DNA from: Coix lacryma-jobi var. lacryma-jobi
Taxonomy: Eukaryota > Streptophyta > Magnoliopsida > Poales > Poaceae
Direction of reading: 5' to 3'
DNA: 64,000 bases
Assembly (NCBI GenBank): GCA_009763385.1
Contig: CM019824.1
Coordinates: 159,651,770-159,715,769, forward strand
Below are positions 45,640 to 56,249 of this stretch, one piece after another. Position 1 is the stretch's first letter; every line of letters starts with the position of its first letter. The notes beneath the pieces were generated by a model. It saw only the letters and a program-made list of their open reading frames with translations. It was not told the origin of the DNA and did no database searches. Both the position numbers and the translations under genes were made by a program.

Positions 45640-46597
45640 CGGCTAGGCTTAAACATGGCAACGGGGAATTCCCCGTCGGAGGACAGCTCCTCATCCCCGT
45701 CCCCGCGGGGACAAAATTTCACCATCCCCGTCTCCGCTAACACCGTCGGGGCCTGTCCCATCCCCATCCCCGAGCGGGGAATTGATCCCCGCGGGATCCC
45801 CGTCTCCGTTTCAATGACACAGCGATAGAAAAGTGCAGAAGCCAAACAAAGTAAACACCAAGAAATTCCAATAGTTTCCAAGTTCCAACACATAGATGTA
45901 GCACATGGCAGGAGCAATAGTAGGTTCAAGCAAGCTGTACATACATCATTTTACTTACAGATGGATCTAGTATTCTAGTAGCACACTCCACGGACCACTT
46001 GTTAGCAGCAGATACAGGACCGGATTGAAGATCTAGAGGAAGGTAACAGAAAAAACAAAATGGACACCCGTCCCTTGCTTGCTAGTTTCTGGCCAGAGAT
46101 TTGAGTTGCCAGAGCTCTCTCCTTCGAACACGTATTTTAATACCCAACACAGCAACAGAAAGGGCAGGCTCCGGCTCGTCGGCATGCCTGCGCGGGGATG
46201 CAAGCGAGCGTGGTTGCGCCCGTCAAATGTCATGGTTCGCCATAACCTGGCGCTTGAGGGACCAGCAGGCCAACGAGTACTGACGTGTGTGTAGAAGACA
46301 GAGCCACAGAGGGAAGGGGAGAGGAGAGGCGAGACGAGGAGACATGGTGGAGGCTGGCGCGCGGTGCTGTGTCGACGGCAGAGACGAACGGTGGCGGCGG
46401 CTGCTATTGGGAGGAATGAATGAATGAACGGCTCCTCTGGTGTTTTTTTGCGGGAGCAGTGAAGGGGATCATGGGCCTAGGCCTTGCGCACAGCTGTGGG
46501 AAGGGAGAAGGGAGCGCACATGTCGGCTGGGCTGTGTCCTCTTGCGCATGGCAGGAGAGCAGGCCAGGCTGGTTTCCCTCTTTCCATTTCCTTCCTA
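45640..46597. other. Intergenic DNA with a CCCCGT-rich patch
   Basis: 45655-45805 holds repeated CCCCGTC/CGGGGA words in both orientations, resembling subterminal repeats of a hAT element (left words AACATGGCAACGGGGAATTC), but no partner end or target duplication was found. ORFs across it are by-products. 45900-46597 shows no supported gene. Confidence 0.35.
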
Positions 46598-46854
46598 CTC
46601 CCTCCGTACATAAAAAAAAACATACAATTATAGAATCCGTACCGATCAAATTGATTTAAGTTTGATCATGATTATAATAAAAGATATTAGTATTTATGTT
46701 GATAAATAAAATTATTATGAAAATATTCTATTATTAATCTAATGGTATATTTTTTATCAAGAATATTAGTATTTTTTTATATAACTTCGGTCAAAGTTCG
46801 AATTGTTTGACTCTTCGATAAGTGAGAATTGCATGTTTTGTTGAACGGAAGGAG
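46598..46854. mobile_element. Stowaway MITE (257 bp)
   Basis: TA duplications (46596-46597, 46855-46856) and ends CTCCCTCCGTACATAAAAA / CTCCTTCCGTTCAACAAAAC. AT-rich interior. Confidence 0.88.
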
Positions 46855-46856
46855 TA

Positions 46857-47640
46857 TTTCTATTTCCCTTCCTATTTTCTATGTCTATTTCTATGTCATA
46901 CCCTTGTATACATGTATGTAAACACTACCAACTTTACTAAGGTTGGTCCACTAGGTCAACCTCGTACGGTATGTCACTCTAGGGTTCCAAACACACACAA
47001 GAGTAGCAAGTCATGTTGTTTACATAATCAGTGTGGCAACCACACCGAGAGAATATATATAAATAATCAATTCCCTCCTACCCTGTAAAAGGGGATAAGT
47101 TAAGATGTGGGGACTCAACCTATTACTCATTTGCTCTCTCCTTCTCGCTCTCTTCCTATAACTTATTTGATCTTTCTCTCTCTTATACTCTCTTCACCCT
47201 CTCATGTTCAATTCAAGAACAACCATTTTATATGCGTAGAACCTCAGAAACATTTAAGTTAGAAATTTAATCTTTTTATCAAGGAATAATTCAATCAGTA
47301 AAGGGGGGTTCCTAACACTCCGAGACATTGAATCACAAGGTGTTTTTGACTGTAGAGGACGACAGTGATGGAGATGGTGTTGGTGGTGATGATGTGAAGT
47401 TATTGATAAGTGGCGGAGGAGACTAAAATCTAGAAAACGAGTTGTGCCCCATCAAGGGGAGCCAGATTTTAGTGGACCATTCATGCAGGTGTTGTGCGCC
47501 AACGTTTGCCCAGCGAGACGAGGTGAGCAAACGCGTGTGTGGACTTCCCTTTCTTCTGTCTCACATTAGACTTTGGAAACTAGAGAAGACTTTCATATTT
47601 AAGCATGGCTACATCCACTTCCACAAATGAAGTGGGAGTA
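46857..47640. other. Intergenic DNA
   Basis: No gene or element end recognised; a short patch at 47340-47530 is GC-richer. Confidence 0.4.
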
Positions 47641-48222
47641 CTAAGGCTAGACGAAAACTCAAAGCTCGTTAGCTCGCTCGGCTCGTGGCTGGCTCGGCTT
47701 GGCTTGACCCGACTCGTTATAATAACAAGCCGAGCCGAGCCAAGATTTTAGCTCGTTGGCTATAACGAGCTAACTCGAGCCAGCTCGTGAGCCAAATGAG
47801 ACAAGCTTCTAAGGAAAAAGCAACAGATCTTATATTAATTTTTATTTACTTCGCATCTTGTACTTTATAATTGGTTGATGACTGGTCTAGACCCTATAAA
47901 TTTAAAATTATTATGACTTTATTATTTTATTTCTAATAGATATATGGTATAATAATCTCATATGTTATTATACTTGTATATATGTTAGCATTTATTATTT
48001 TTAGTTCAGATTTAAGGTCGTTGGATGTGTTTTTTATATTATTACTATTATCATATTTTGTATATTTTTATATATGTCTCGCGAGCTTAACGAACCAGCT
48101 CGAACTTTTAACGAGCCGAGCCGAGCTGGCATTCTGCCTCTTTAAGATAACGAGTCGAGTCAAGTTAGCTCGTTATTTTAACAAGCCAGAACGAGCCGAG
48201 TTGAACCGAGCCAGCCTTAGGT
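47641..48222. mobile_element. Inverted-repeat element with AGCTCG-rich arms
   Basis: Left text CTAAGGCTAG, then GCTCGTTAGCTCGCTCGG, is mirrored at the right by CGAGCCGAG, then CCGAGCCAGCCTTAG. The arms (47641-47800, 48080-48222) consist of GAGCCGAGCC words in opposite orientation, and the core is AT-rich. Structure is analogous to 44605-45082. No coding capacity; superfamily uncertain. Confidence 0.6.
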
Positions 48223-48280
48223 GGGACTAAAGGATTCCCAGTTCCCTCTGTTCACATGAATAAACATTTGAAATTTTCTT

Positions 48281-48327
48281 AGGAATTTATGAAATTCTTA
48301 TTTGGGCCAATCCCTTATATTCCAACA
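48281..48327 (-). repeat. Possible copia LTR edge (left copy)
   Basis: On the minus strand TGTTGGAATATAAGGG.. follows GGTGGGAGAT, a polypurine-like tract. A related 47-bp segment, TGTTCGAATATATGGG.., is at 51454-51500. The two could be relics of LTR starts, with the CACTA element inserted between them. Confidence 0.45.
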
Positions 48328-48890
48328 ATCTCCCACCAGATCTCAAAACGCCTATTTAGAGATTTACTTGATCCCGCTATTGTTTGATATACTAGTGTTT
48401 TAGCAAAAATTGTTAAGTTAAACTTATGTCTAGAACCTCAAGCTACACGCATTCACAATTTGAACAATCACTACAAGAAATGTGCTGGTTTATGACGATT
48501 ATGGCATGACATCTGATGAAAAGGTCACTAATTGAATTGTTTATGACGTTTGGTTTGGAAGCATTTCAACTTAGTGACATAGCTAAATGAACATCATAAA
48601 AAATGTCTTAAAGTTAGTCAAATTGTATATTGTGACAATATTTGTGGTGTCAAAACACCAACTGTAGTCATCATAAATATATAAAATGGATATGTTGTGT
48701 CAATAAGCATTTTATATGACAAAGATCTGCGCCATAACTTCTTTGGTTGCCCTCCTACCTGAAGCCCAAGTTTTTTTTTTCTTTTTTTAGAAATGAAGCC
48801 TTGTCATGTGCCTCTTTATTACTGTTTTTTTACCAACGTCTTGCATGGAGAACCAGTCTCAGCCTCCCAAACTCCCAAGATATTTTTTTG

Positions 48891-49152
48891 CCTATCACAT
48901 CGGACGTTGCAACACTAGTTTAGTCTATTAAAATAAACTAATTATAACGCCATATGCTAATTACTAATACGGATCTATTAAGGTAAATTAATCTGTTATT
49001 AACAAATATTTACTGTAGCACTACATTGTCAAATCATGAACTAATTAAGTTTAATAGATTTATCTCGTGAATTAGTCTCCAGCTGATAAATTAGTTTTTA
49101 ATTAGTATATTTTTAATAGGCTAAATAGACCGCAATATTCGATATGACAGGG
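48891..49152. mobile_element. MITE nested in the second CACTA element (262 bp)
   Basis: Inverted ends CCTATCACATCGGACGTTGC and CCCTGTCATATCGAATATTG with AATTAGT/ACTAATT-rich interior, the layout of a very common grass MITE. Target duplication not clear. Confidence 0.65.
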
Positions 49153-49379
49153 TAATATATTTTTGCCGTGGAAACCAACGTGCCCGAGTGACGGACGCTT
49201 CCTTTTTATAGTAGCCATGTCCGCCTGGTTTCCTTCACCTTCTGTTTTAGTCACGTTTTTTCTATCGCCGCTCTGTCTGATCCTAAAATATTATATCAGG
49301 ATGGCCATTTAAAAAATTGAAACAGTACGCTCGTTTCTTTTTCCTCTTTCTCCACTCAACGCATCTTCTTGTAGGTGGA

Positions 49380-50740
49380 GGTTGAACTTGCATCGCCATG
49401 GCCGACCTGTCTCGCCAGTCGACCTCCTCCTCATCGACGTGGAGGCAGAGGCCTCGTTGATAACGGTGTGGCGCCCATCGTTGTGAGATGAAGTTACGTC
49501 CTCACCGGCAAGGCTTCGATTGGGGCGGATTCATCTTCGCAATCTCGATCTGAGGCGGGACTCGATTGGAGTTAGAGGTGGATTCAATTTTGAGGGGGGA
49601 TTTGATTTGGGGCGGATTTGATTAGAGGCAGTGGCGGATTTGAGCGGGTTGCGGAAGTAGCGAGGGCCCCCGACGAATCCACCGCCTATCGAGATCTGGC
49701 GACTGCGAGGATGCGAACGTCGTCCCTGGTAACACCCTTCAACAACTCAAGCTCTTCCAGGTACGTGTCACAGCGCTTGACTACCTACGCTTCCTTGTTC
49801 TTCTCTTCTTCTCTCATGTAATCTATGGTCAAATGGGGAGTCCCTCAGTTCAAAAAAATGTAATCGATGGTCGCCAGGAAATCGGGATTAACTCAGTTAG
49901 ATACAGAGGCACCGTCTGTATGCCAGGCCGCATATGGGGAGATGTGTGTCGTGGTGGTCTTCTATTTTTTTGCCACTATTAGAAGAAGAGAAGAACTTTT
50001 GTCAATTATTATATGTAAAATATTTTGAATCATTGCATCTCATAATTTGGTGCACATGGACAGATCTTGATCAATAGTAGGATGTTTAGCAAGGAACATG
50101 TGGATGAGGTGATGACGATGATAGCGATTACAAGTAACCAATGCAAATCCATGGTAACTGATCTACTCTGGCCTCTCTTTCTTCATGCTCCCTTCCATCT
50201 GAATTGTCATTCAAATATTAATTGGCTTCTAGTTTTGCTGGATGCAGGACTGCTAGGTTTTTTTACAACTAAAACATTATTAGCAGCATCGTGCTGCAAT
50301 GAGCTGTAGGTTCCCAGTTTACAGCAACGAGTGCATCACCGGCCTGTTGTTGCTATCTGTGTTTTGGGACTGCAGGATTGCCCTTGTTTCTTGGCTATTC
50401 TGCAGTGCTAGTGTCGTTTCTAGCTTGGCTGCTAGATGCATGGAATACTAATTGGCTGCTAGTTTTGCTGGTAGGCAGCAACATTTGAAATTTTAAATAC
50501 TTGTGCGCCTAGCTTACTATATATAGTAGAGAGATTTGTGTAATTTTTAAGAAGACTACTAAAGTACCATGTATATGTAGTTGATCTGAAATTTTCCCTT
50601 TGAAACTGTTACACTCCTTTTTCCTGTGTCCAAGATAAACTGGATTTTTATCTAAATTATATCATTCTAACTATTTGCAGGTTAAAGGACCAAGATGCCT
50701 GTATCTTATATATGAAGATGGTAGCTGAGGAATATGCGGG
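49380..50740 (+). other. Possible captured gene sequence in the second CACTA element
   Basis: From 49399 an ATG opens a 20-codon frame, and the sequence CTCAAGCTCTTCCAG|GTACGTGT at about 49760 looks like an exon end. Later TTTGCAG|GTTAAAGG (about 50680) looks like an acceptor. No domain is recognisable and frames are short (49618-49821, 50067-50309), so any gene is a fragment. Confidence 0.3.
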
Positions 50741-51453
50741 TCGGACCAAGATGTCCAGTCGCAGTTTTGGTCTCTTGATAGTGTTAATTTGGTGTATCTA
50801 AAAACTGCATGTTAGATCATATATATTTCAGTTGTAATCATGTTGTCTTGATGGACCTCTCAGAGATTTTTATGAACTTGTTACCTCAATGGAAATGGAT
50901 TGCTCCAAGAACATATTATGTGTGTTAATACTGTTGAATTTGGTGCACCGGCTGTTTCTGATGGAGGACATCATCATTTTCTTATGTGGGCTTTAGCAGG
51001 CCAGGATTTAATTTTGTGACTAAAAACTCATCGTCATAAAGTTTTGTGACTTCAAAATTAATGTCATAAATTTATGACTCTAGCATCGAAACGATACAAA
51101 CCATGGTTTAAGGCGCATGGTTTTTGACGTAAGCATTTTCGTCAACTGGGTGTCACAAATACTAGTATGTGACATAAATTCATATATTATGACAAAGGTT
51201 AATGGTCATAAACCACCACATTTCTTGTAGTGAATAGACTATATGCCTTTGTAATTTTTGCGTGCGAATGAGTTTTACTAAAGTCAAACTTCCAATAGCC
51301 TTTTCTGTGAGTGGAGCATATACATCTTACTCTCTGGTCTCTTCATAAGCTTATTATAAATTAGAGATCACCTAAATCTTATAGACTGTGTTCTTTCAAG
51401 AATGCTTTGTAGGATATATCTTTGCTTGTTTAAAGTCATAGAGCACATATATT

Positions 51454-51500
51454 AGGAATTTGTGGAAATCTTATTTGGGCCAGGCCCATATATTCGAACA
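51454..51500 (-). repeat. Possible copia LTR edge (right copy)
   Basis: Partner of 48281-48327; similarity is limited to roughly 47 bp. Confidence 0.45.
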
Positions 51501-51605
51501 GTAGGTATGGGAAAAGAATTGTATTGGAGAAGAAAAATTTATTATTAGGACTGTAAGAATAATGTCGGTGGTACAAAAAAGGGTACCCCCAATCAACGCA
51601 AACCC

Positions 51606-51898
51606 CGAACGCTCCGTCTCCGTCTCGCCCGAGCCCTCCCAGCCAGCCTCGGGCGAACGCTCCATCTCCGTCTCGCCCGAGCCCTCCCAGCCAGGCCTCG
51701 GGCGAACGCTCCATCTCCGTCTCGCCCGAGCCCTCCCAGCAAGGCCTCGGGCGAACGCTCCGTCTCCGTCTCGCCCGAGCCCTCCCAGCCAAGCCTCGGG
51801 CGAACGCTCCATCTCCGTCTCGCCCGAGCCCTCCCAGCCAGGCCTCGGGCGAACGCTCTGTCTCCGTCTCGCCCGAGCCCTCCCAGCGAGGCCTCGGG
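51606..51898 (+). repeat. 49-bp tandem array in the 5' LTR (six units)
   Basis: Units beginning CGAACGCTCC start at 51606, 51654, 51703, 51752, 51801 and 51850, and a partial unit begins at 51899. Period is 48-49 bp. Frames read through the array are artefacts. Confidence 0.95.
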
Positions 51899-52158
51899 CG
51901 AGCACGATCGCTCTCCGTCTCGCTCGAGCCCTCCAGGCCTCGGAAGCGCGCCCCCACACCTCGAGCCTTAACACACGGACCTCGAGCTGCACAGACAGCC
52001 GTACCAGCCCATACCACGCATTTAATGCCTTCACCTACTCCGGTCATGTCCACTAGTGCACGCGTGTACCACAGTAACTCGGTGTAAAGGTCAAGTCTCG
52101 TTTTCACCACAAGCATGGGCAAAAGGGCACCAGTACAGCACTGTTCGGCATGCCAGGC

Positions 52159-52365
52159 ACTGTAACCCCCGAGGCAGCTACGCGCCCCTCGAGCCCTGCA
52201 CTGTAACCCTCGAGGCGGCTCCGCTCCTCGAGCCCTGCACTGTAACACCTCGAGGCAGGCTACGCCTCCTCGGCCCTGCACTGTCACCACTCGAGGCCGG
52301 CTACGCGCCCCTCGAGCCCTGCACTGTAACCCTCGAGGCCGCTACGCACTCTCGAGCCCTAACTA
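52159..52365 (+). repeat. Tandem array of about 41 bp in the 5' LTR
   Basis: ACTGTAAC-CCTCGAGG..CCCTCGAGCCCTGC units start at 52159, 52200, 52239, 52280 and 52323, with small indels between copies. The solo LTR has the same array around 28200-28345. Confidence 0.9.
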
Positions 52366-52901
52366 CTTTCGTGCTATTGGAGGACAGGTACCCCAAGACC
52401 CGGAGGGACCCCGCCGCGTACTGTACATTCCGGGATGGGTGCTGTACGGCTCCCGCCTTGTCGCGCCACCACGTCCGCGCCCAGGATGGAAGCCACGACC
52501 CAAGGACGCCTCAACAGCGACGATCACATCGGCTCCAGTGGCCCCGACAAGACAGGGTTCCTACCCTTCTCCGTATGGGGCACCATACGCCCCGACACCT
52601 GTAATACTTTATGTAACCCTGGCCTCCCCTTGCTCTAAAAGGGGACACTAGGGCCCTCATTCAAGGAGGCACGACACACACACACGAGTCCGGACTCCGG
52701 TCCACGCTCACTGAGCTTGTATTCTCCCCTGTACAAGCACTTAGGTGCAAGTAATACAAGAACATCCCCCCGCTGGACGTAGGGCCTTCTTTGCCCGAAC
52801 CAGGATAAATCCTTGTGTCCTCTTGCATCACCATCCAGGAAGAGAAGCACGCGATCATATTACTCGTTGGTGTGATACCCCGGGTACGAAACACCGACAG
52901 T

Positions 52902-52919
52902 TGGCGCGCCAGGTAGGGG
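52902..52919 (+). other. Primer-binding site of the Tat-type element
   Basis: TGGCGCGCCAGGTAGGGG lies two bases after the LTR. From memory it complements the 3' end of a plant tRNA-Arg(CCU), including the CCA tail. Confidence 0.75.
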
Positions 52920-52957
52920 ACTTCGCGTGTCCGAGCCGATTTCTCGTTGATTCCTGG

Positions 52958-55622
52958 ATGGCTTCATCCCCTCTTCCGTTCTCGGCTGGTGCCGTCGTCT
53001 GGTTCGGGAGCCTCGAGTTCCTGGCCACAGGCAACGGCAACGAGCTGACTCTGCTCTCCACGGAGGGCCTGAGCGGAGTGCGTGTCACGCCACCCCGCGC
53101 GGGGGGCGTGACGCGTCGCCCGCACCACCACACGTCGCCACATCGCGAGCGGCGCCGTCGTCACCGTCGTCGCCGGGCGCAGGCGGTGCCCGCGGCAAAC
53201 ACCTACGCCCCCGTAGCCGGTGCAGGGTCCCCAAGGGGAAACCAGCCCGGCGCGCGGCCGGAGACCTCCAGGGCGCACCCGCGCCCGCCTAGCGACTTCG
53301 CATTCATCATGCGTACGGACCAGGAACCAGGCCAGAGGCCTCCGAGCCGTGCGCCGTCGACGCCGCTCAGCCTCCTCCCGCACGGGTCGCGCCGCGCTCG
53401 ACGCCAGCGGTTCCCGGTCGGCCTCGACAACTCTGCGGCTGTATACGCCCACCGCCTCGACGAGCGCCATCAGGACCAGACGGTGGCGGACCGGGAGCAG
53501 CGTTCGGGCGCGCTGCTGCAGGCCATGGCCAGCCTGGAAATCGTCCACCCCGCGTGCGTCGACCGCGACTTCTTGCGACCCTTCGAGCCACCTCGGCGAG
53601 CCACCGTCGGAGAATGGTACCGCGAGCTGCGGTCCCAGCATCGGCCAAGGCGGCGTGCCGTCAACAGCTCCGACTCCGACGAATACGACTACCACGACCC
53701 CGACCTCTGGGATCCCACCAGGGAGTGCTTCCAACTCGAGGGAGTCGTATGCGATACCGAGGACGAAGGCGACGACGACAGGCCGGCGCTCGACCTAGAG
53801 GGACCTAGCGACGTGGCCGCGGCAGGCGGATCACGCGTTCAGGGAAGGGACGAACCTCCAGCACCGGCTGTACCGCCTAAGCACGACGATGGCCGGGCGG
53901 CGCAACTCGCACAAGTGCAAGAGGCAATCACCAAAGCCGAGGAGGAGGAACGGCGACACCTGCTGCAGCTCCGGCAAACCCTGATGCAGGAACCACCCCA
54001 GCCCCGAGGAGCCGGAGCTCGAGGCCGGGCTCGAGAGGTCCACCGGCGGATCCTCGAGGACGGGGCACCAGCACGCCCTGAGGTATGTTTCCCGCGAGCC
54101 GGCCAGAACGTGGTGGCGGCGGCTATGATGCTCCGTGACCTGCCCGCCGTCTCCAACCCCGATGCCAGGCGCATGCTCGGAGAAATGAAAAACCTCCTCG
54201 AGACAGCCGCGGTACAGCAGGCCGAGAGCTCGGCGTCACGCCGACGCGGAGCAGCCTCGGGGAGACCGGCGGACACGCCCCACGACGCTCGCGAGGCATC
54301 CGTCCACCAGCCGGACGCCTCTCGAGCTAGGCCAGTCCGCGAACGGATCGTCGACAACCGGCCACCTCGAGACCCCAACGACGCCCGCAACGACATCAAC
54401 CGACGGCGCAAGGACAAGGGGGCCCAAGAGCGTGGCTATAGCGCCCATCGAGGGGGGCGCTACGACAGCGACGAGGACCGGCAGGTCCTCGAGCCCCGGG
54501 CCCCCGAGTCTTCAGCCGGGCCATCCGCAGCTCGACCCTCCCCGACCGCTTCCGACCGCCGACCAACATCGTGAAGTATGACGGGGAGGTCGAGCCCAAG
54601 CTCTGGCTCTCGGACTTCCGCCTTGGCTGCCAACTGGGCGGAGCGAAGAACGACGACCGCGTGATCATACGTCAACTCCCACTTTACCTCTCGGACACCG
54701 CCCGCCGGTGGCTCGAGGGGCTCCCGCCGGATCGGATCCATGACTGGGCCGACCTAGTCAGGGTCTTCGACGGGAATTTCAAGGGGACCTGCGTGCGTCC
54801 AGGCAACCCCTGGGACCTACGGCGTTGCAGGCAGGCGGCGGACGAGCCCCTCCGCGACTTCGCTCGACGGTTCTCGAAGCAGCGTCTCGAGCTCCCCCAC
54901 GTGCCTGACGAGGACGTCATCTCAGCGTTCCTCGCGGGCACGACATGCCAAGAGCTTGTTCATGAGCTAGGACGCTACCGTCCCGGGACGGTCGAGGACC
55001 TGATGGATCGCGTCACCAGCTTTGCTTCGGGCGACGAAGCAGTGGGGGCTTCTTTGGCCGTTCCACGGACAAAGGCAAGGCGGTGATCGCGCCGGAGGGC
55101 TCCAACAAGGGCAACGACGCCAAGAACGACAACAATGACGGCAACAAAAGGAAGAAAAAAAAACGCAAGGGCCAGAAGGCGAAGCGTGGCGCCGATGACG
55201 ACGACGACAAAGAGGTGCTCGCGGGCGCCCTCGAGCCTAAGAAGCCCCGAGGCCCCCCCGATGGGGCTGTTTTCGACCAGATGCTCGAGGATCCCTGTAC
55301 CTACCACAGGGGCCCCGTAAACCACAAGTTGAAAGACTGCCGACTGTTGAAGGGCTACTACTCCAAGCTCGGCGATAAGAGGGAAGACGCGCCTAAGGGA
55401 AAGGATACCGATCGACGCGGCGGCAGAAACGCAGATGGCGACTTCCCCCCGGTGCGCGACTGCTACATGATCTACGGGGGGCCGACCGTCGGGCTCTCAG
55501 CTCGAGAAAGAAAGAAGGAGCGCCGGGAAATCTTTTCGCTTGGCCACGACGCCCCCCGGTATCTTGACTGGTCCGATGCGCCAATCACGTTCGACCGTGA
55601 CGACCATCCGGACCGGTCATAA
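52958..55622 (+). pseudogene. Gag of the Tat-type element (three frames)
   Basis: The start is taken as ATG 52958 (MASSPLPFSAGAVV), the first Met after the primer site; the same frame is open upstream through the LTR but that part is not expected to be translated. Frame 1 runs to 54574: Arg/Pro-rich, then acidic, then a helical Glu/Gln-rich segment. The retrotransposon gag domain is in frame 2 (54571-55086), with LPLYLSDTARRWLEGLPPD and FAGTTCQELV-like text. The Lys/Asp-rich tail is in frame 3 (55083-55622), with a CTYHRGPVNHKLKDC Cys/His motif. Frame changes map near 54493-54518 (C/G run) and 55042 (G run). A continuous Gag would need both repaired. Gag packages element RNA in virus-like particles. 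Confidence 0.85.
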
Positions 55623-56249
55623 ACCCGGGGGCTTACCCCCTCGTCGTCGACCCCATCATAGTCGACGTTCGGTTCTCCAAGGTGTTGATGGATGGGGGCT
55701 CGAGCCTCAACATCATATACCTCGAGACCCTCGACCTCCTGGGGATTTCAGAGGGACAGCTCCGACCCAGCGTCGGGGGGTTCCACGGAGTAGTACCAGG
55801 AAAGAAGGCCACCCCCTCGGGCGCATCGACCTGCCGGTCTGCTTCGGCACGCCGGCAAACTTCCGTCAGGAAACGCTCACCTTCGAGGTGGTCGGCTTCC
55901 AAGGGACCTACCACGCCATCATCGGCCGGCCAGGCTACGCCAAGTTCATGGCGATTCCTAACTACACGTACTTGAAGCTCAAGATGCCGGGGCCAAAAGG
56001 GGTCATCACCGTTGACACCTCCTACGAGCACGCATACCACTGCGACGTGGAGTGCGTCGAGCGGGGGGAGGCCAACGTCCACCTCGACTCGCTCGAGGCC
56101 TTGGCAGCTCTGGCCACCGAGGGGCCCCAGAAGCAAAGCGTCACGCCGGCACCTTCGAGCCGGCTGAGCACACCAAGCAAATACCCGTCGACCCGACCTC
56201 GGCCAATGGCAAGACGCTGACCATCAGTACCAGCCTCGAGCCCAAATAG
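55613..56249 (+). pseudogene. Aspartic protease region of the Tat-type element
   Basis: After the gag stop a shifted frame reads INPGAYPLVVDPIIVDVRFS and VLMDGGSSLNI; the DGGS is the active-site motif of gypsy proteases. A frame change in a C run near 55808-55820 leads to the frame with DLPVCFGTP, GTYHAIIGRPGYAKFMA and NYTYLKLKMPGPKG. Another shift follows near 56160. The frame entering reverse transcriptase has TAG at 56247-56249, where a Gln codon would be expected. The protease would release Gag and Pol products, but this copy is broken. Confidence 0.85.

Larger units (their letters stand above)
48469..51232. mobile_element. Second CACTA-type element, non-autonomous (2764 bp)
   Basis: Inverted ends CACTACAAGAAATGTG, followed by (C/G)TGGTTTATGAC, match for 28 bp with one mismatch and are flanked by a 3-bp duplication AAT (48466-48468, 51233-51235). 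Subterminal TTTATGAC/GTCATAAA words recur at both ends (48490-48720, 51010-51200). No transposase is present. The interior contains a MITE (48891-49152) and a GC-richer block (49380-49850) with splice-site-like sequences that may be captured gene DNA. Movement would need a related autonomous CACTA element. Confidence 0.88.
51563..52899 (+). repeat. 5' LTR of the Tat-type element (1337 bp)
   Basis: Starts TGTCGGTGG and ends CACCGACA. It is homologous, in inverse orientation, to the solo LTR at 27574-28803. It carries a 49-bp array (51606-51898) and an approximately 41-bp array around ACTGTAAC (52159-52360). The candidate TATA region at 52633-52643 reads CTCTAAAAGGG, two bases shorter than CTCTATAAAAGG in the solo LTR. 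Confidence 0.95.

Noticed and set aside
45456..45929. 157-codon minus ORF
   Set aside because: It spans the CCCCGT-rich repeat patch and shows no domain; unlikely to be a gene.
51436..52290. 284-codon minus-strand ORF and its plus-strand counterparts in the LTR
   Set aside because: It is a read-through of the 49-bp tandem array, whose period of about 49 keeps several frames open; the same artefact occurs at 28412-28826.
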